A stretch of 64,000 bases of DNA from Rhizobium sp. CF080 (GTDB lineage Bacteria > Pseudomonadota > Alphaproteobacteria > Rhizobiales > Rhizobiaceae). A program made the position numbers and the translations under genes. Positions 43,732-52,199 of the stretch are shown one piece after another. Positions within the stretch are counted from its first letter, which is position 1, and each line of letters begins with the position of its first letter. Under the pieces are notes generated by a model, which saw nothing but the letters and a program-made list of their open reading frames with translations, was not told where the DNA came from and searched no databases. The stretch covers positions 1,116,001-1,180,000 of the forward strand of contig NZ_AKKC02000004.1 of assembly GCF_000282095.2 (NCBI RefSeq), written 5' to 3'.

Positions 43732-44462
43732 GGCTGACGTTCGACCTTGGATGCGAACAGATAGCCGCCAAGACGCACCGTCTTGATGAAGGTCGGGTCC
43801 TTGAGATTGGGCTCGATCTTCTGTCTTACGCGGCTGATATGCGCATCGACGCTCCGCTCAACGGGGCCGGCTGAACCCGCGTGAGTCATAGCCAGCAGCT
43901 GTTCGCGCGTCAGCACTTTATTGGGATGGCAACAAAACGCCCACAGCAGATCAAACTCTGCCGTCGTCATCGACACCTGAGCGCCGTCAGCGTCGAACAA
44001 CTGACGGCTTCGCGGGTCGATCCTCCATCCCGAGAAGGTCATCGGCTTGAGCTCGACCTCTGGTTCACTATGATCAGAGGCCCTTCGAAGGATGTTTTTG
44101 ATACGGGCTATCAGCTCGCGCGAATTGAACGGCTTGGTTACATAGTCGTCCGCGCCCAGCTCCAGCCCGAGGATGCGATCGATATCTTCCCGCAATGCCG
44201 TCAGCATCAGGATCGGCGTCTTTCCGGAAGATCGCAGCCGCCTGCAAATGCTGAAGCCATCCTCGCCGGGCAGCATTCCGTCGAGCAGGATCAGATCAAA
44301 TCCATGCCGGGCGAGAATCCTGTCCATCTCGATCCCGTTCGTTACCGAAGCCGCCTGAAACCCGTTACCTTTGACAAGATCGACCAGCATCCCCGCAATA
44401 TCGGCGTCGTCTTCGACGATCAGAATACGGGGTTGTGGCGGTACCGCCATTTCTTGTGCCAT
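43728..44462 (-). CDS. OmpR-family response regulator
   Basis: A 244-aa regulator. Receiver domain at about 11-125 with acidic pocket IVEDDAD and phospho-acceptor D61 in LILLDGMLPGEDG, plus LGADDYVTKPF carrying the conserved Lys. The winged-helix DNA-binding domain lies at about 145-240 (LTREQLLAMTHAG, VERSVDAHISRVRQKI, KTVRLGGYLF). It is the first gene of the operon with the kinase. A tandem 10-bp repeat 77-96 bases upstream suggests autoregulation. Confidence 0.94.
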   Translation of the reverse strand: MAQEMAVPPQPRILIVEDDADIAGMLVDLVKGNGFQAASVTNGIEMDRILARHGFDLILLDGMLPGEDGFSICRRLRSSGKTPILMLTALREDIDRILGLELGADDYVTKPFNSRELIARIKNILRRASDHSEPEVELKPMTFSGWRIDPRSRQLFDADGAQVSMTTAEFDLLWAFCCHPNKVLTREQLLAMTHAGSAGPVERSVDAHISRVRQKIEPNLKDPTFIKTVRLGGYLFASKVERQP

Positions 44463-44538
44463 GATGTGTCTTGAATTCCGCCGACCACAATATCGCTATT
44501 CTAGCTTTATCCGATCTCGTGCAAACCTTTATTCGAAA

Positions 44539-44558
44539 ATGTTGCAAGATGTTGCAAC
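44539..44558. promoter_or_regulatory. tandem-repeat site upstream of the two-component operon
   Basis: ATGTTGCAAG immediately followed by ATGTTGCAAC, with ATTCGAAA just before. Over 30 bases it matches the site at 42329-42348 at about 24 positions. The placement upstream of the response-regulator ATG suits an autoregulatory OmpR-type box. Confidence 0.6.
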
Positions 44559-44603
44559 ACTTTCTTTCAGGCGGTGCCGCGTCCGTTGTTCCGCTGGCTG
44601 TAT

Positions 44604-44613
44604 TGCGTCCAAT
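44604..44613 (-). promoter_or_regulatory. ATTGGACGCA motif copy (site F)
   Basis: The 10-mer ATTGGACGCA read on the minus strand, in the gap between the hydroxyacid dehydrogenase stop and the two-component operon. It is identical to the copies at 45725-45734 and 61167-61176. It lies about 142 bases upstream of the response-regulator ATG. It is the least well placed of the set and may be incidental. Confidence 0.4.
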
Positions 44614-44727
44614 CGCCATCCGTCTCAGCCAGCTGTCTTGAGATGCCGGTTCCATCTTATCTCGATTGCCGGACCGCCATTGCACGGGGTTACATCTGGA
44701 GTCAAACCGAGGGGGCCAAGGGCCAAG

Positions 44728-45657
44728 CTAAAAAACCGGCGAGATGAGCGGTTTGCCGGAGAAATGGGCCGTCAGGTTGGCGACAACCATATCGCCTACG
44801 GCGGCCCGCGTTTCCTCCGTCCGGCTGCCTTGGTGAGGTGAAAGGACGACATTGTCGAGATCGAGAAGCGCTTCGGGCACGGCCGGCTCCTTGTCGAACA
44901 CGTCGAGCGCCGCGCCGCCGAGCTGCTTCGACACCAGCATGTCGACCAGCGCGTCCTGATCGACCATGTTGCCACGGGCCATGTTGACGAGCACGCCTTT
45001 GGGGCCGAGCGCCTCCAGGACTTCGCGGGAGATGATTCCGGTCGTCGATGCATTGCCGGGGGCGATCACCACCAGCCAGTCGGAGGCGCGCGCCATGGCG
45101 ACGACGCTTTCGAAATAGGGATAGGGCGCACCCTTCTGCTCAGCGCGGCCGTGATAGACGACGTGCATCTTCAAAGCGATGGCAAGATTGGCAATCTCCT
45201 TGCCGATGCGGCCAAGACCGAGGATGCCGAGCGTCTTTCCCTTCAGTTCCGACCAATTGCCGAAAGCCCCATCCAGCCATTTGCCGTCGCGAATGAAACG
45301 GTCGCCCTGCGGGATGCGGCGCGACAGCGCGATCATCATGCCGATCGTCAACTCCGCCACGGCGTCGGTCAGGACGCCCGGCGTGTTGGTGAGGCGGATG
45401 TTGCGCGCCTTGACGGCGGCGGCATCGACGGAATCGTAGCCGACGCCCGATACCGCGATGATCTCCAGCTTCGGCAGCTTTTCGAGAAGAGCAGCGGACA
45501 CCTTGCCGCCGGCAATGCCGCGGATTTCAGGCCCGACTTCCCGCAGCAGCGCTTCCGGGTCGGTGGCTGTGGCGAGGTTATGAACCGTGAACTGCTGCTT
45601 CAACGCATCGACGCAGCTTTTCACCTGGGGCTGGGTAATCAGGATATGGGTCGAAAT
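44728..45657 (-). CDS. D-isomer-specific 2-hydroxyacid dehydrogenase
   Basis: NAD(P)-dependent oxidoreductase acting between 2-hydroxy and 2-oxo acids, of the glyoxylate/hydroxypyruvate reductase group. The Rossmann motif TLGILGLGRIGKEIANLA, the catalytic Arg region (LVNMARGNMVDQDAL), Glu (DVFDKEPAVPEAL) and His (VLSPHQGSRTEET) are all present. The natural N-terminus (STHILITQP) begins at an ATT codon (45657-45655) with GGGAGG six bases before it. No ATG/GTG is suitable; TTG at 45687 or 45693 are alternatives lacking a good ribosome site. With ATT the product is 309 aa. A copy of the ATTGGACGCA motif lies 68-77 bases upstream, which links it to the catabolic genes. Confidence 0.9.
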   Translation of the reverse strand: MSTHILITQPQVKSCVDALKQQFTVHNLATATDPEALLREVGPEIRGIAGGKVSAALLEKLPKLEIIAVSGVGYDSVDAAAVKARNIRLTNTPGVLTDAVAELTIGMMIALSRRIPQGDRFIRDGKWLDGAFGNWSELKGKTLGILGLGRIGKEIANLAIALKMHVVYHGRAEQKGAPYPYFESVVAMARASDWLVVIAPGNASTTGIISREVLEALGPKGVLVNMARGNMVDQDALVDMLVSKQLGGAALDVFDKEPAVPEALLDLDNVVLSPHQGSRTEETRAAVGDMVVANLTAHFSGKPLISPVF

Positions 45658-45724
45658 GGTCTGCCTCCCGCCATGCGGCCGCTTCAAGGACAAGATGTCC
45701 TATTGCTAAAACGAGGCTGTCATC

Positions 45725-45734
45725 TGCGTCCAAT
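45725..45734 (-). promoter_or_regulatory. ATTGGACGCA motif (site A) before the 2-hydroxyacid dehydrogenase gene
   Basis: Minus-strand ATTGGACGCA preceded by TTAT. It is 68-77 bases upstream of the proposed ATT start, a position usual for a LysR-type recognition site. Confidence 0.55.
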
Positions 45735-45876
45735 ATAAACAGGCAGCAGACTTATTCGATATTCGCAATGATGGGCGACGGGCCGCTGCCAAGCGAAAAT
45801 GCCGGAAAGCTGGGCCTGAGCACTTCATGTCGATCAGATATATTTAAATCAGCGAATAATTTACCGGGGCATTGAT

Positions 45877-45886
45877 ATTGGACACA
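45877..45886 (+). promoter_or_regulatory. ATTGGAC motif (site B) before the MmgE/PrpD gene
   Basis: Plus-strand ATTGGACACA preceded by TGAT, one mismatch from the 10-mer. It lies 117-126 bases upstream of the MmgE/PrpD ATG. Confidence 0.5.
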
Positions 45887-46002
45887 CTCAGTTTCCGCCG
45901 GTACCTCTTTCCATCGCAACCTACATGATATTCGAGAGCGCGGCTTGTCGGTCAAGTAGCCGGACCGCCTTTTCGAACGGACAGCGACGAAAAGGGAGTA
46001 GC

Positions 46003-47481
46003 ATGTCGACAGAAGATAACATCATCTATCGCGACGCGATCGCAGAGCTCTTGGGCAAGTTCACCGCTTCCGTCTCGACGGATCTGAGCGATGCGACACG
46101 CCATGCGGCAAAGCGGGCTTTAAGCGATTCCATCGCCGTGGCACTGGGCGCCTTCGACCATCCGGCCTCTCATATCGCCCGCAAATATGTCTCGCAGTTC
46201 GCCAATCCGAACGGTAGCGTCATCTGGGGTACGTCGATGCGGGTCAACCCGGATCTGGCAGCCCTCGTCAACGGTTCGCTGCTGCGCTGTTACGATTACA
46301 ACGACTTCTTCGTTGGCCAGAAGAACAGCGGCCATCCGAGCGACATGGTCGCCGGCGTGATCGCCGCGGCCGAATGGGTCAACGCTTCGGGTGAAGAACT
46401 GCTGGGCGCGCTGGCTGTCGGCTATGAAGTCGTGGCCGCCGTGTTCGACGCGTTTTCGACCGCTCCCGGTGGCTGGGACTACACCAACCTGACACAGATC
46501 GGCGCCTGCGCCGCAATCGCCCGCGTCATCGGCCTCGATGCAACCCAGGCCCGCGAAGCTTTCGGCATGACCGTCACCTCGCATTTCGCCAGCGACGAGG
46601 TCGAGTCCTGCGAGCTCAACCGCCGCGGCGACCTGACGCTATGGAAGCGGTTCAACGGCAGCGATTCCGTGCGCAACGCGCTGCAGGCCTGCCTGCTCGC
46701 CAAGGCCGGCGTCGAAAGCGTCGTGCGCCCGTTCACGGGCAATAACGGCTTCGTCGTCAAGCTGGCCAACAAACATGACCCGCTGCCGATCCTGCAGAAG
46801 CTGCTCGGCGACGACGTCAAGCTGTCGCGCATCGCCGACACCTATATGAAGCTCTGGCCGGTCGGCTCCGTCGGCCTCAGCGCCATCCGCGCGGCACTCG
46901 AAGCTCGTGCCAAGATCTCCGACCTGTCGAAGATCAAGGAAGTCCGCGTGTTCTCCGAAGAAGGCGCCTACGACCACCTGGTCGCCATCCGCCAGGATCC
47001 GTACCATCCGATCTCGCGCGAAACCGCCGACCACTCGATGCCCTACATCGTCGGCGCTGCGGTTCTCGACGGTTATATCCAGGTCGACAGCTTCGACCTC
47101 GAAAAGGTGCTTGCACCGGACCGCCAGAAATTCATCGCCGAGAAGGTGAAGTGCGTGCCAGCACCCGAACTCGGCACCATCGCCGGCGGCAAGCTTGCCC
47201 GCGCGGCGGCCGGTTACCTGTCGCGCGTCGAGATCGAGATTGCCGACGGTACCGTCGTACATGGCGAAGCCCTGCCCTTCCCCGGCCATCCCAAGGCTCC
47301 ATTCACGGATGCCGAGATTGCCGACAAGGTTGCTGCCAACGCCCTGCCGTTTGCCGGCAAGGAGATCACCGACAAGATCGTCGCAACGCTGGCCCGCTTC
47401 GAGACGCTGGCGAACGTGCGCGAGTTCACCGATATTCTCACCTTCGACTGGAAATCCCAGAAAGTGAGTGCGGCGGCCTGA
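46003..47481 (+). CDS. MmgE/PrpD family protein
   Basis: A 492-aa member of the 2-methylcitrate dehydratase / cis-aconitate decarboxylase family, which dehydrates or decarboxylates tricarboxylic-type acids. Family stretches: ATRHAAKRALSDSIAVALGA, VIWGTSMRVNPDLAALVNGS, CYDYNDFFVGQKNSGHPSDM (the conserved D-x-x-D and H-P-S-D region) and VGLSAIRAALEA. ATG 46003 has a good ribosome site (AAAGGGAG); the frame runs open to 45925 without support. Next to a Rieske ferredoxin gene and an oxygenase, it probably handles an acid downstream of ring or side-chain oxidation. The actual substrate is unknown. Confidence 0.9.
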   Translation: MSTEDNIIYRDAIAELLGKFTASVSTDLSDATRHAAKRALSDSIAVALGAFDHPASHIARKYVSQFANPNGSVIWGTSMRVNPDLAALVNGSLLRCYDYNDFFVGQKNSGHPSDMVAGVIAAAEWVNASGEELLGALAVGYEVVAAVFDAFSTAPGGWDYTNLTQIGACAAIARVIGLDATQAREAFGMTVTSHFASDEVESCELNRRGDLTLWKRFNGSDSVRNALQACLLAKAGVESVVRPFTGNNGFVVKLANKHDPLPILQKLLGDDVKLSRIADTYMKLWPVGSVGLSAIRAALEARAKISDLSKIKEVRVFSEEGAYDHLVAIRQDPYHPISRETADHSMPYIVGAAVLDGYIQVDSFDLEKVLAPDRQKFIAEKVKCVPAPELGTIAGGKLARAAAGYLSRVEIEIADGTVVHGEALPFPGHPKAPFTDAEIADKVAANALPFAGKEITDKIVATLARFETLANVREFTDILTFDWKSQKVSAAA

Positions 47482-47551
47482 GGACGAGCTTGAGGCCTTG
47501 GCTTGAGCCGGCAGTCGCCCTAAAGCGGCTGCCGGTCTTCGAGGTAGGAAA

Positions 47552-47884
47552 ATGAGTGAAACCGGTACATTGACGAAACTCTGCGAAACCGCCGATGTCA
47601 GCGAGGATCTTCCGTTCCGCGCTGAAATCGACGGTTTCGGTTATGCGATCTTCCAGGCGGGCGACCAGTATTACGTCACCGCCGACCTCTGCTCCCACGG
47701 CCCGGGGTTCCTGTCGGACGGATTCATCGAGGGGTGCGAAGTGGAATGCCCCTTCCATCAGGGACGGTTCGATGTGCGCACCGGCCAGCCGACCGCGCCG
47801 CCCTGCGAAGTGCCGATCAAGGTCTGGACACCTGTCGTCAGCGACGAGGCAATTTTCATCGATATCAGCGCCGGTCTATCCTGA
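47552..47884 (+). CDS. Rieske [2Fe-2S] ferredoxin of an oxygenase system
   Basis: Small electron carrier of 110 aa. The Rieske ligands are C47-x-H49 (LCSHGPGF) and C66-x2-H69 (ECPFHQGRFD), with the usual turn VRTGQPTAPPCEVPIKVW after them. It would pass electrons from the flavoprotein reductase encoded at 50214 to the oxygenase encoded at 48913. It is transcribed with the MmgE/PrpD gene and overlaps the convergent LysR gene by 20 bases. Confidence 0.93.
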   Translation: MSETGTLTKLCETADVSEDLPFRAEIDGFGYAIFQAGDQYYVTADLCSHGPGFLSDGFIEGCEVECPFHQGRFDVRTGQPTAPPCEVPIKVWTPVVSDEAIFIDISAGLS

Positions 47885-48782
47885 CCGAATCCGGCAGCGG
47901 CTTCAGGCCGGCGATGAACTGGTCCCGAAGCAGGTTCGAGGTGGTCTTGTTGTGGATCATCACCACCTCGCTGTCCGTCTGCGCATCGGAGAGATGCCGC
48001 CAGACGACGTCGTGAACCATGATGCTCTGCAGCGCCTGCGGGGCGATGGTGATACCGACGCCGGCGGCCACGAGGCCGAGAATGGTCGCCGCTTCCGTCG
48101 CCTCCTGCACGATCAGCGGCGTGAACCCGGCTTCCGTGCACATGGAGAATACCTGCTCGTAGAATCCGGCACCGGTGCCGAGCGGGCGCAGCACAAAACG
48201 CTCGGCTTTCAGCCGGCCGATCGGGATCGGGCCTTCCTCGCGGCTCAACGGATGGTCGATCGGCAGGACCAGCATCAGCTTGTCGCGATGCACGGGCGTC
48301 GCCTTCAGTTTCGAGGGTAGCACGGCCTGCAGGGCCGGCCGGGTGAAGCCGATATCGATCGTGCTCAAAAGCACGTCGTCGATGATTTCGGGCGACGGCT
48401 TGATCTTCAGTTCGAGGTGCACGTCGGGCATGGCGATGCGGAAACGGCGCACCGCGGTCGTGAAGGCATTCACCAGCGGAACCGAGGTGATGAAGTTGAC
48501 CCTGAGCGTCCCCATCTCGCCGCGCGCGGCGCGCTTGGCGGTATCGATGGCACGCGCCGCCTGCATCAGCGCGAGACGCGCCTCCTGCAGGAAAAGCTCG
48601 CCGGCAGGGGTCAATTCCACCTTGCGACGGGTGCGCTTGAGGAGGAGGACACCGAGCTCGCGCTCGATCGCCTGGATCTGCAGGCTAAGCGGCGGCTGGC
48701 CGATATGGAGCCGTTCGGCGGCCCTTGTGAAGTGGAGTTCTTCAGCGACGGCGACGAAATAGCGAAATTGACGTAACTCCAC
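47865..48782 (-). CDS. LysR-family transcriptional regulator
   Basis: A 305-aa regulator. N-terminal HTH at about 1-60: MELRQFRYFVAVAEELHF and TRAAERLHIGQPPLSLQIQA. An effector-binding domain follows (ALQAVLPSKLKATPVHRDKL, GLVAAGVGITIAPQALQ). It lies divergent from the Rieske oxygenase gene, and the ATTGGAC motif (site C) sits in the shared intergenic region 38-47 bases from its own start. That is the usual place of a LysR autoregulatory site, so this is my leading candidate for the protein that reads the motif throughout 44.6-61.2 kb. Confidence 0.92.
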   Translation of the reverse strand: MELRQFRYFVAVAEELHFTRAAERLHIGQPPLSLQIQAIERELGVLLLKRTRRKVELTPAGELFLQEARLALMQAARAIDTAKRAARGEMGTLRVNFITSVPLVNAFTTAVRRFRIAMPDVHLELKIKPSPEIIDDVLLSTIDIGFTRPALQAVLPSKLKATPVHRDKLMLVLPIDHPLSREEGPIPIGRLKAERFVLRPLGTGAGFYEQVFSMCTEAGFTPLIVQEATEAATILGLVAAGVGITIAPQALQSIMVHDVVWRHLSDAQTDSEVVMIHNKTTSNLLRDQFIAGLKPLPDSVRIDRR

Positions 48783-48819
48783 TTATATCTCCAGCTCAAT
48801 CAAAAAATCCATAATTCAT

Positions 48820-48829
48820 ATTGGACGCC
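48820..48829 (+). promoter_or_regulatory. ATTGGAC motif (site C) between LysR and Rieske oxygenase genes
   Basis: ATTGGACGCC is embedded in the imperfect palindrome CATATTGGACGCCATATG (48817-48834), whose CATAT/ATATG arms are perfect. It is 84-93 bases upstream of the oxygenase ATG (48913) and 38-47 bases from the LysR ATG. Confidence 0.6.
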
Positions 48830-48912
48830 ATATGTGTTGGGGTGTCAACCTGTGTTCAGAATGGGGTCCGAATGATCACTTGGGCCTGATACAACCAAAG
48901 AGGATGGACGCC

Positions 48913-50196
48913 ATGATCACTGCCGAGCAAAACGAGTATCTGTGCCGCACAGGTCCGGGCACGCCGATGGGCAACCTGTTTCGCCGGTACTGGCTCCCCG
49001 CATTGATGGCGACCGAACTGCCCGGTCCGGACTGCGACCCGGTGCGCGTATCGCTTCTCTCCGAACGGCTGATCGCCTTCAAGGACAGCGACGGCAAGAT
49101 CGGCATGATGGACGAGTTCTGCGCCCATCGCGGCGTCTCGCTGTGGTTCGGCCGCAACGAGGAAGGCGGCCTGCGCTGCCCCTATCACGGCTGGAAATAC
49201 GACACGACGGGCCAGTGTGTCGAAGTTCCATCGGAACCGGCCTCTTCCGGCTTCTGTCAGAAGATCAAGCTCAAGTCCTACCCCTGCGTCGAGCTCGGCG
49301 GGGTGATCTGGACCTATATGGGGCCGCCGGAGGAACAGCCGGAAGTGCCGGCCTTCGAATGGACGCAAGTCGCGCCGGAGCAGCGCTATCTCTCCAAGCG
49401 CTGGCAGGAAAGCAATTACCTGCAGGCGGTGGAAGGCGGTATCGACTCCAGCCACGTCTCCTTCCTGCACAGCGGCGACCTGCATCGCGATCCGCTGCAC
49501 AAGGGCACCGACGGTTCGAAATATGCGCGCAGCACCTCGACGACCTTCGACATCCATGAATCGACCGCTGGACTGCTGATCGGCGCCCGCCGTCCGGCCG
49601 AGCCCGGCTTCCACTACTGGCGGGTCACCCAGTGGATGATGCCCTTCTACACGCTGATCCCGCCCTACAAGGGCAATGCGCTGAACGGCCATGCCTGGGT
49701 GCCGATGGACGACAACAACTGCATGGCCTGGACCATGACCTTCCATCCGACCCGGGCGCTGACACCTGCGGAACTGGACCTGATGGAGAACGGCGCCGGC
49801 GTCCACCCGACCCTGATCCCTGGCACGTTCCGCCCGACTGCCAATATCGACAACGACTACCTGATGAACCGCGAGGCGCAGCGCCAGAAGATCCACTATA
49901 GCGGCATCAAGGGCATCGCCATCCAGGACTCCTCGCTGCAGGAAAGCATGGGCGCCATCGCCGACCGTTCGCGTGAAAACCTGGTTTCGACCGACAACGC
50001 GATCATCATGGCGCGGATGCGGATGCGCAAGGCCGCCAAGGCTCTCGAAGCCGGCAAGGGCACGCCGCCCGGCCTGGAGCCGGAAACCCAGAAGGTGCGC
50101 TCCGCCTCCTTCATCCTGCCTGAGGACGGTCCCTTCAAGGAAACCGCACTCGATGCCTCCGTCGTTCGCATGGGCGAACCCTTCGTCGCCGTTTGA
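48913..50196 (+). CDS. Rieske non-heme iron oxygenase, phthalate 4,5-dioxygenase-like oxygenase subunit
   Basis: Terminal oxygenase of 427 aa of the alpha-only, phthalate-dioxygenase type. Rieske ligands are C70-x-H72 (EFCAHRGVSL) and C89-x2-H92 (RCPYHGWKYD). The mononuclear iron site has H181 and H186 in GGIDSSHVSFLHSGD, with the bridging D178. The N-terminus ITAEQNEYLCRTGPGTPMGN fits the family well, so I start at ATG 48913; ATG 48904 and an open frame to 48832 are alternatives. Substrate could be an aromatic acid, an O- or N-methyl compound or a betaine. Reductase, SDR and an unknown protein follow in the same operon. Confidence 0.93.
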   Translation: MITAEQNEYLCRTGPGTPMGNLFRRYWLPALMATELPGPDCDPVRVSLLSERLIAFKDSDGKIGMMDEFCAHRGVSLWFGRNEEGGLRCPYHGWKYDTTGQCVEVPSEPASSGFCQKIKLKSYPCVELGGVIWTYMGPPEEQPEVPAFEWTQVAPEQRYLSKRWQESNYLQAVEGGIDSSHVSFLHSGDLHRDPLHKGTDGSKYARSTSTTFDIHESTAGLLIGARRPAEPGFHYWRVTQWMMPFYTLIPPYKGNALNGHAWVPMDDNNCMAWTMTFHPTRALTPAELDLMENGAGVHPTLIPGTFRPTANIDNDYLMNREAQRQKIHYSGIKGIAIQDSSLQESMGAIADRSRENLVSTDNAIIMARMRMRKAAKALEAGKGTPPGLEPETQKVRSASFILPEDGPFKETALDASVVRMGEPFVAV

Positions 50197-50213
50197 CCGC
50201 CCGGAAAAGCACC

Positions 50214-51443
50214 ATGCAAAGCGACCGCGAAACAGTGGTGATCGTCGGCGCCGGACAGGCCGGCGCCTGGGTGGCGATCACGCTGCGCAGCCTCGATCCC
50301 GAGCGGCGGATCGTGCTGATCGGCGACGAGGCCCATCCGCCCTATGAGCGGCCGCCGCTGTCCAAGGCGATCCTGGCCGGCAAGGCCGGGATCGAAAGCG
50401 CCTATATCAAGCCGGAAACCTTCTACGCGGACAACCGCATCGAGCTGATGCTCAACCGGCGGGTTCGGCATATCAATCGCGACCGCAACAGCCTGACCCT
50501 CGATGACGGTTCGAACCTCGATTACGGAACATTGGTGCTGGCGACGGGCTGTCGGCCGCGCCCGCTTCCCGTCAAGGGAGCCGACCTGCCGCAGGTCCAT
50601 ACGCTGCGCACTATCGCGGATGTGGAAAAGATTGCCACCTGGCTGAAGCCGGGGAGCCAGGTGGTTGCCATCGGCGCCGGGTTCATCGGCCTCGAATTCG
50701 CGGCGGTCGCCATCGAGGCCGGCTGTGGAGTGACCATCGTCGATGCGGCCCCTCATGCGATGGGGCGAGTGATCGACAAGTCCGTCGCGGAAACCATCGC
50801 AGCAGGACATTCAGCCCGCGGTGTGGATTTCCGTTTTTCGGCGGCGATAGACAAGATCGAGGCAGAGGGCGAGCAGGCGGTCGTCGTGCTCGGTTCGGGT
50901 GAACGCCTTCCAGCCGACCTCGTCATCGTCGGGATCGGCGCGATACCCAATAGCGATCTTGCGGAAGCGGCCCACCTTGCCTGCGACGACGGCATCATCG
51001 TCAACGCCTTCGGCCGGACCGACGATCCGAAAATCTTCGCCGTCGGCGACGTGACGCGGCACTTCAACCCGCTGCTCGGCCGCAGCCTGCGGCTGGAAAG
51101 CTGGCAGAACGCCCAGAACCAAGGGATCGCGGTCGCCAAGGCGATTGCCGGAACAGCAACCCCTTATGCGGATCTGCCGTGGTTCTGGTCGGATCAATAT
51201 GACACCAATCTCCAGATCATCGGTGCGCCCACCACCTGGGACAGGATCATCTGGCGCGGGGAGCGCGAGAGCGGCAAGTTCACGGCGATTTATATGCACG
51301 GCGAAAAAGTCGTCGCCGGCAACAGCATGAACAATCCGCGCGACATCCGCTTCATCAAGCAACTGATCCTGAACGGCACGCCGGTCCCGGATGCGGCGCT
51401 CGCCGATCCGGCGACCAGTCTCGCCCAGCTCGCAAAAGGATAA
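50214..51443 (+). CDS. FAD-dependent ferredoxin reductase (NAD(P)H:rubredoxin/ferredoxin type)
   Basis: Flavoprotein of 409 aa that passes electrons from NAD(P)H to the Rieske ferredoxin. Motifs: VVIVGAGQAGAWVAITLR (FAD Rossmann), PYERPPLSKAIL, LVLATGCRPRPLP, VVAIGAGFIGLEFAAVAIEA (NAD site) and IFAVGDVTRHFNP. The C-terminal domain has FWSDQYDTNLQIIG, as in putidaredoxin reductase-like enzymes. ATG 50214 is preferred; a TTG at 50193 overlapping the oxygenase stop is possible. With the oxygenase and ferredoxin it completes a three-component system. Confidence 0.92.
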   Translation: MQSDRETVVIVGAGQAGAWVAITLRSLDPERRIVLIGDEAHPPYERPPLSKAILAGKAGIESAYIKPETFYADNRIELMLNRRVRHINRDRNSLTLDDGSNLDYGTLVLATGCRPRPLPVKGADLPQVHTLRTIADVEKIATWLKPGSQVVAIGAGFIGLEFAAVAIEAGCGVTIVDAAPHAMGRVIDKSVAETIAAGHSARGVDFRFSAAIDKIEAEGEQAVVVLGSGERLPADLVIVGIGAIPNSDLAEAAHLACDDGIIVNAFGRTDDPKIFAVGDVTRHFNPLLGRSLRLESWQNAQNQGIAVAKAIAGTATPYADLPWFWSDQYDTNLQIIGAPTTWDRIIWRGERESGKFTAIYMHGEKVVAGNSMNNPRDIRFIKQLILNGTPVPDAALADPATSLAQLAKG

Positions 51444-51446
51444 GCC

Positions 51447-52169
51447 ATGAACGCCATCGACATCGCCCACCTCGTCACAGCAGACCTGACCGGCCAGCGC
51501 GCGGTCGTGATCGGCGCTGGCTACGGCGTCGGCCCCGCAGTTGTCTCGGCGCTTGCCGAGGCCGGAGCCACAGTGCTGACGGATGACGCGAATGCGCCGG
51601 CCGGCGAGCATATCGCTTCCGATGGCCTGCCTGCGGATCTCATCGAAAGCTGCATCGAAAAACTCGGCGGCCTCGATATCCTTGTCGTCTCCTCCCGCCC
51701 GGTGAAGAACAAGCCGGTGCTGGACATGACGCCCGAGGAGATGCGCAGCGTCGCCGAGGAAGAAATGGTGATCCCTGCCCTGCAGATGCAGGAAGCTGCC
51801 CGCCACATGGTGAAGGCGGGCTACGGCCGCATCATCGTGTTTGCCAGCATGTCGGCAAAGACCGGCGTGCACCACGACGTCGCGCCCTATGCGGCGGCGA
51901 AAGGCGGGCTGCTCGCCTTCGCCCGCGTGCTTGCTGCCGAAACGGCAGAGCACGGCGTCACCGTCAACGGCATCGCCACCGCCCTTTTCGAGCCGCAGGT
52001 GAAGACTATGACGGAGGAGAAGCGGACGCGACTGAAGGGCGCCATTCCCGTCGGTCGGTTCGGCCGCAGCGAGGAAGCGGCGCATGCGGTCCTTTTCCTT
52101 GCCGCGCGCAATGCCGGTTTCGTCACGGGTGAATGCCTGAACCTTTCGGGCGGCCGGTTTATGGATTGA
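51447..52169 (+). CDS. short-chain dehydrogenase/reductase
   Basis: NAD(P)-dependent oxidoreductase of 240 aa, starting three bases after the reductase gene. The cofactor motif is GAGYGVGPAVVSALAEAG; catalytic Ser and Tyr-x3-Lys lie in IVFASMSAKTG and APYAAAKGGLLAFAR. The usual NNAG motif is altered to VSSRPVK. The C-terminus AGFVTGECLNLSGGRFMD is typical of the family. It probably oxidises the product of the Rieske oxygenase, for example a diol or alcohol. The substrate is not known. Confidence 0.9.
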   Translation: MNAIDIAHLVTADLTGQRAVVIGAGYGVGPAVVSALAEAGATVLTDDANAPAGEHIASDGLPADLIESCIEKLGGLDILVVSSRPVKNKPVLDMTPEEMRSVAEEEMVIPALQMQEAARHMVKAGYGRIIVFASMSAKTGVHHDVAPYAAAKGGLLAFARVLAAETAEHGVTVNGIATALFEPQVKTMTEEKRTRLKGAIPVGRFGRSEEAAHAVLFLAARNAGFVTGECLNLSGGRFMD

Positions 52170-52199
52170 GGTTTGGCGCCCTGCGCCGGGAGACTGTGG

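Larger units (their letters stand above)
45658..46002. other. divergent promoter region, hydroxyacid dehydrogenase / MmgE-PrpD
   Basis: This 345-base gap holds no gene I can support. It contains two copies of the recurring motif: ATTGGACGCA on the minus strand at 45725-45734 and ATTGGACACA on the plus strand at 45877-45886. A distinctly AT-rich patch (about 45836-45865) lies between them. AAAGGGAGTAGC before 46003 is the ribosome site of the MmgE/PrpD gene. Confidence 0.6.
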
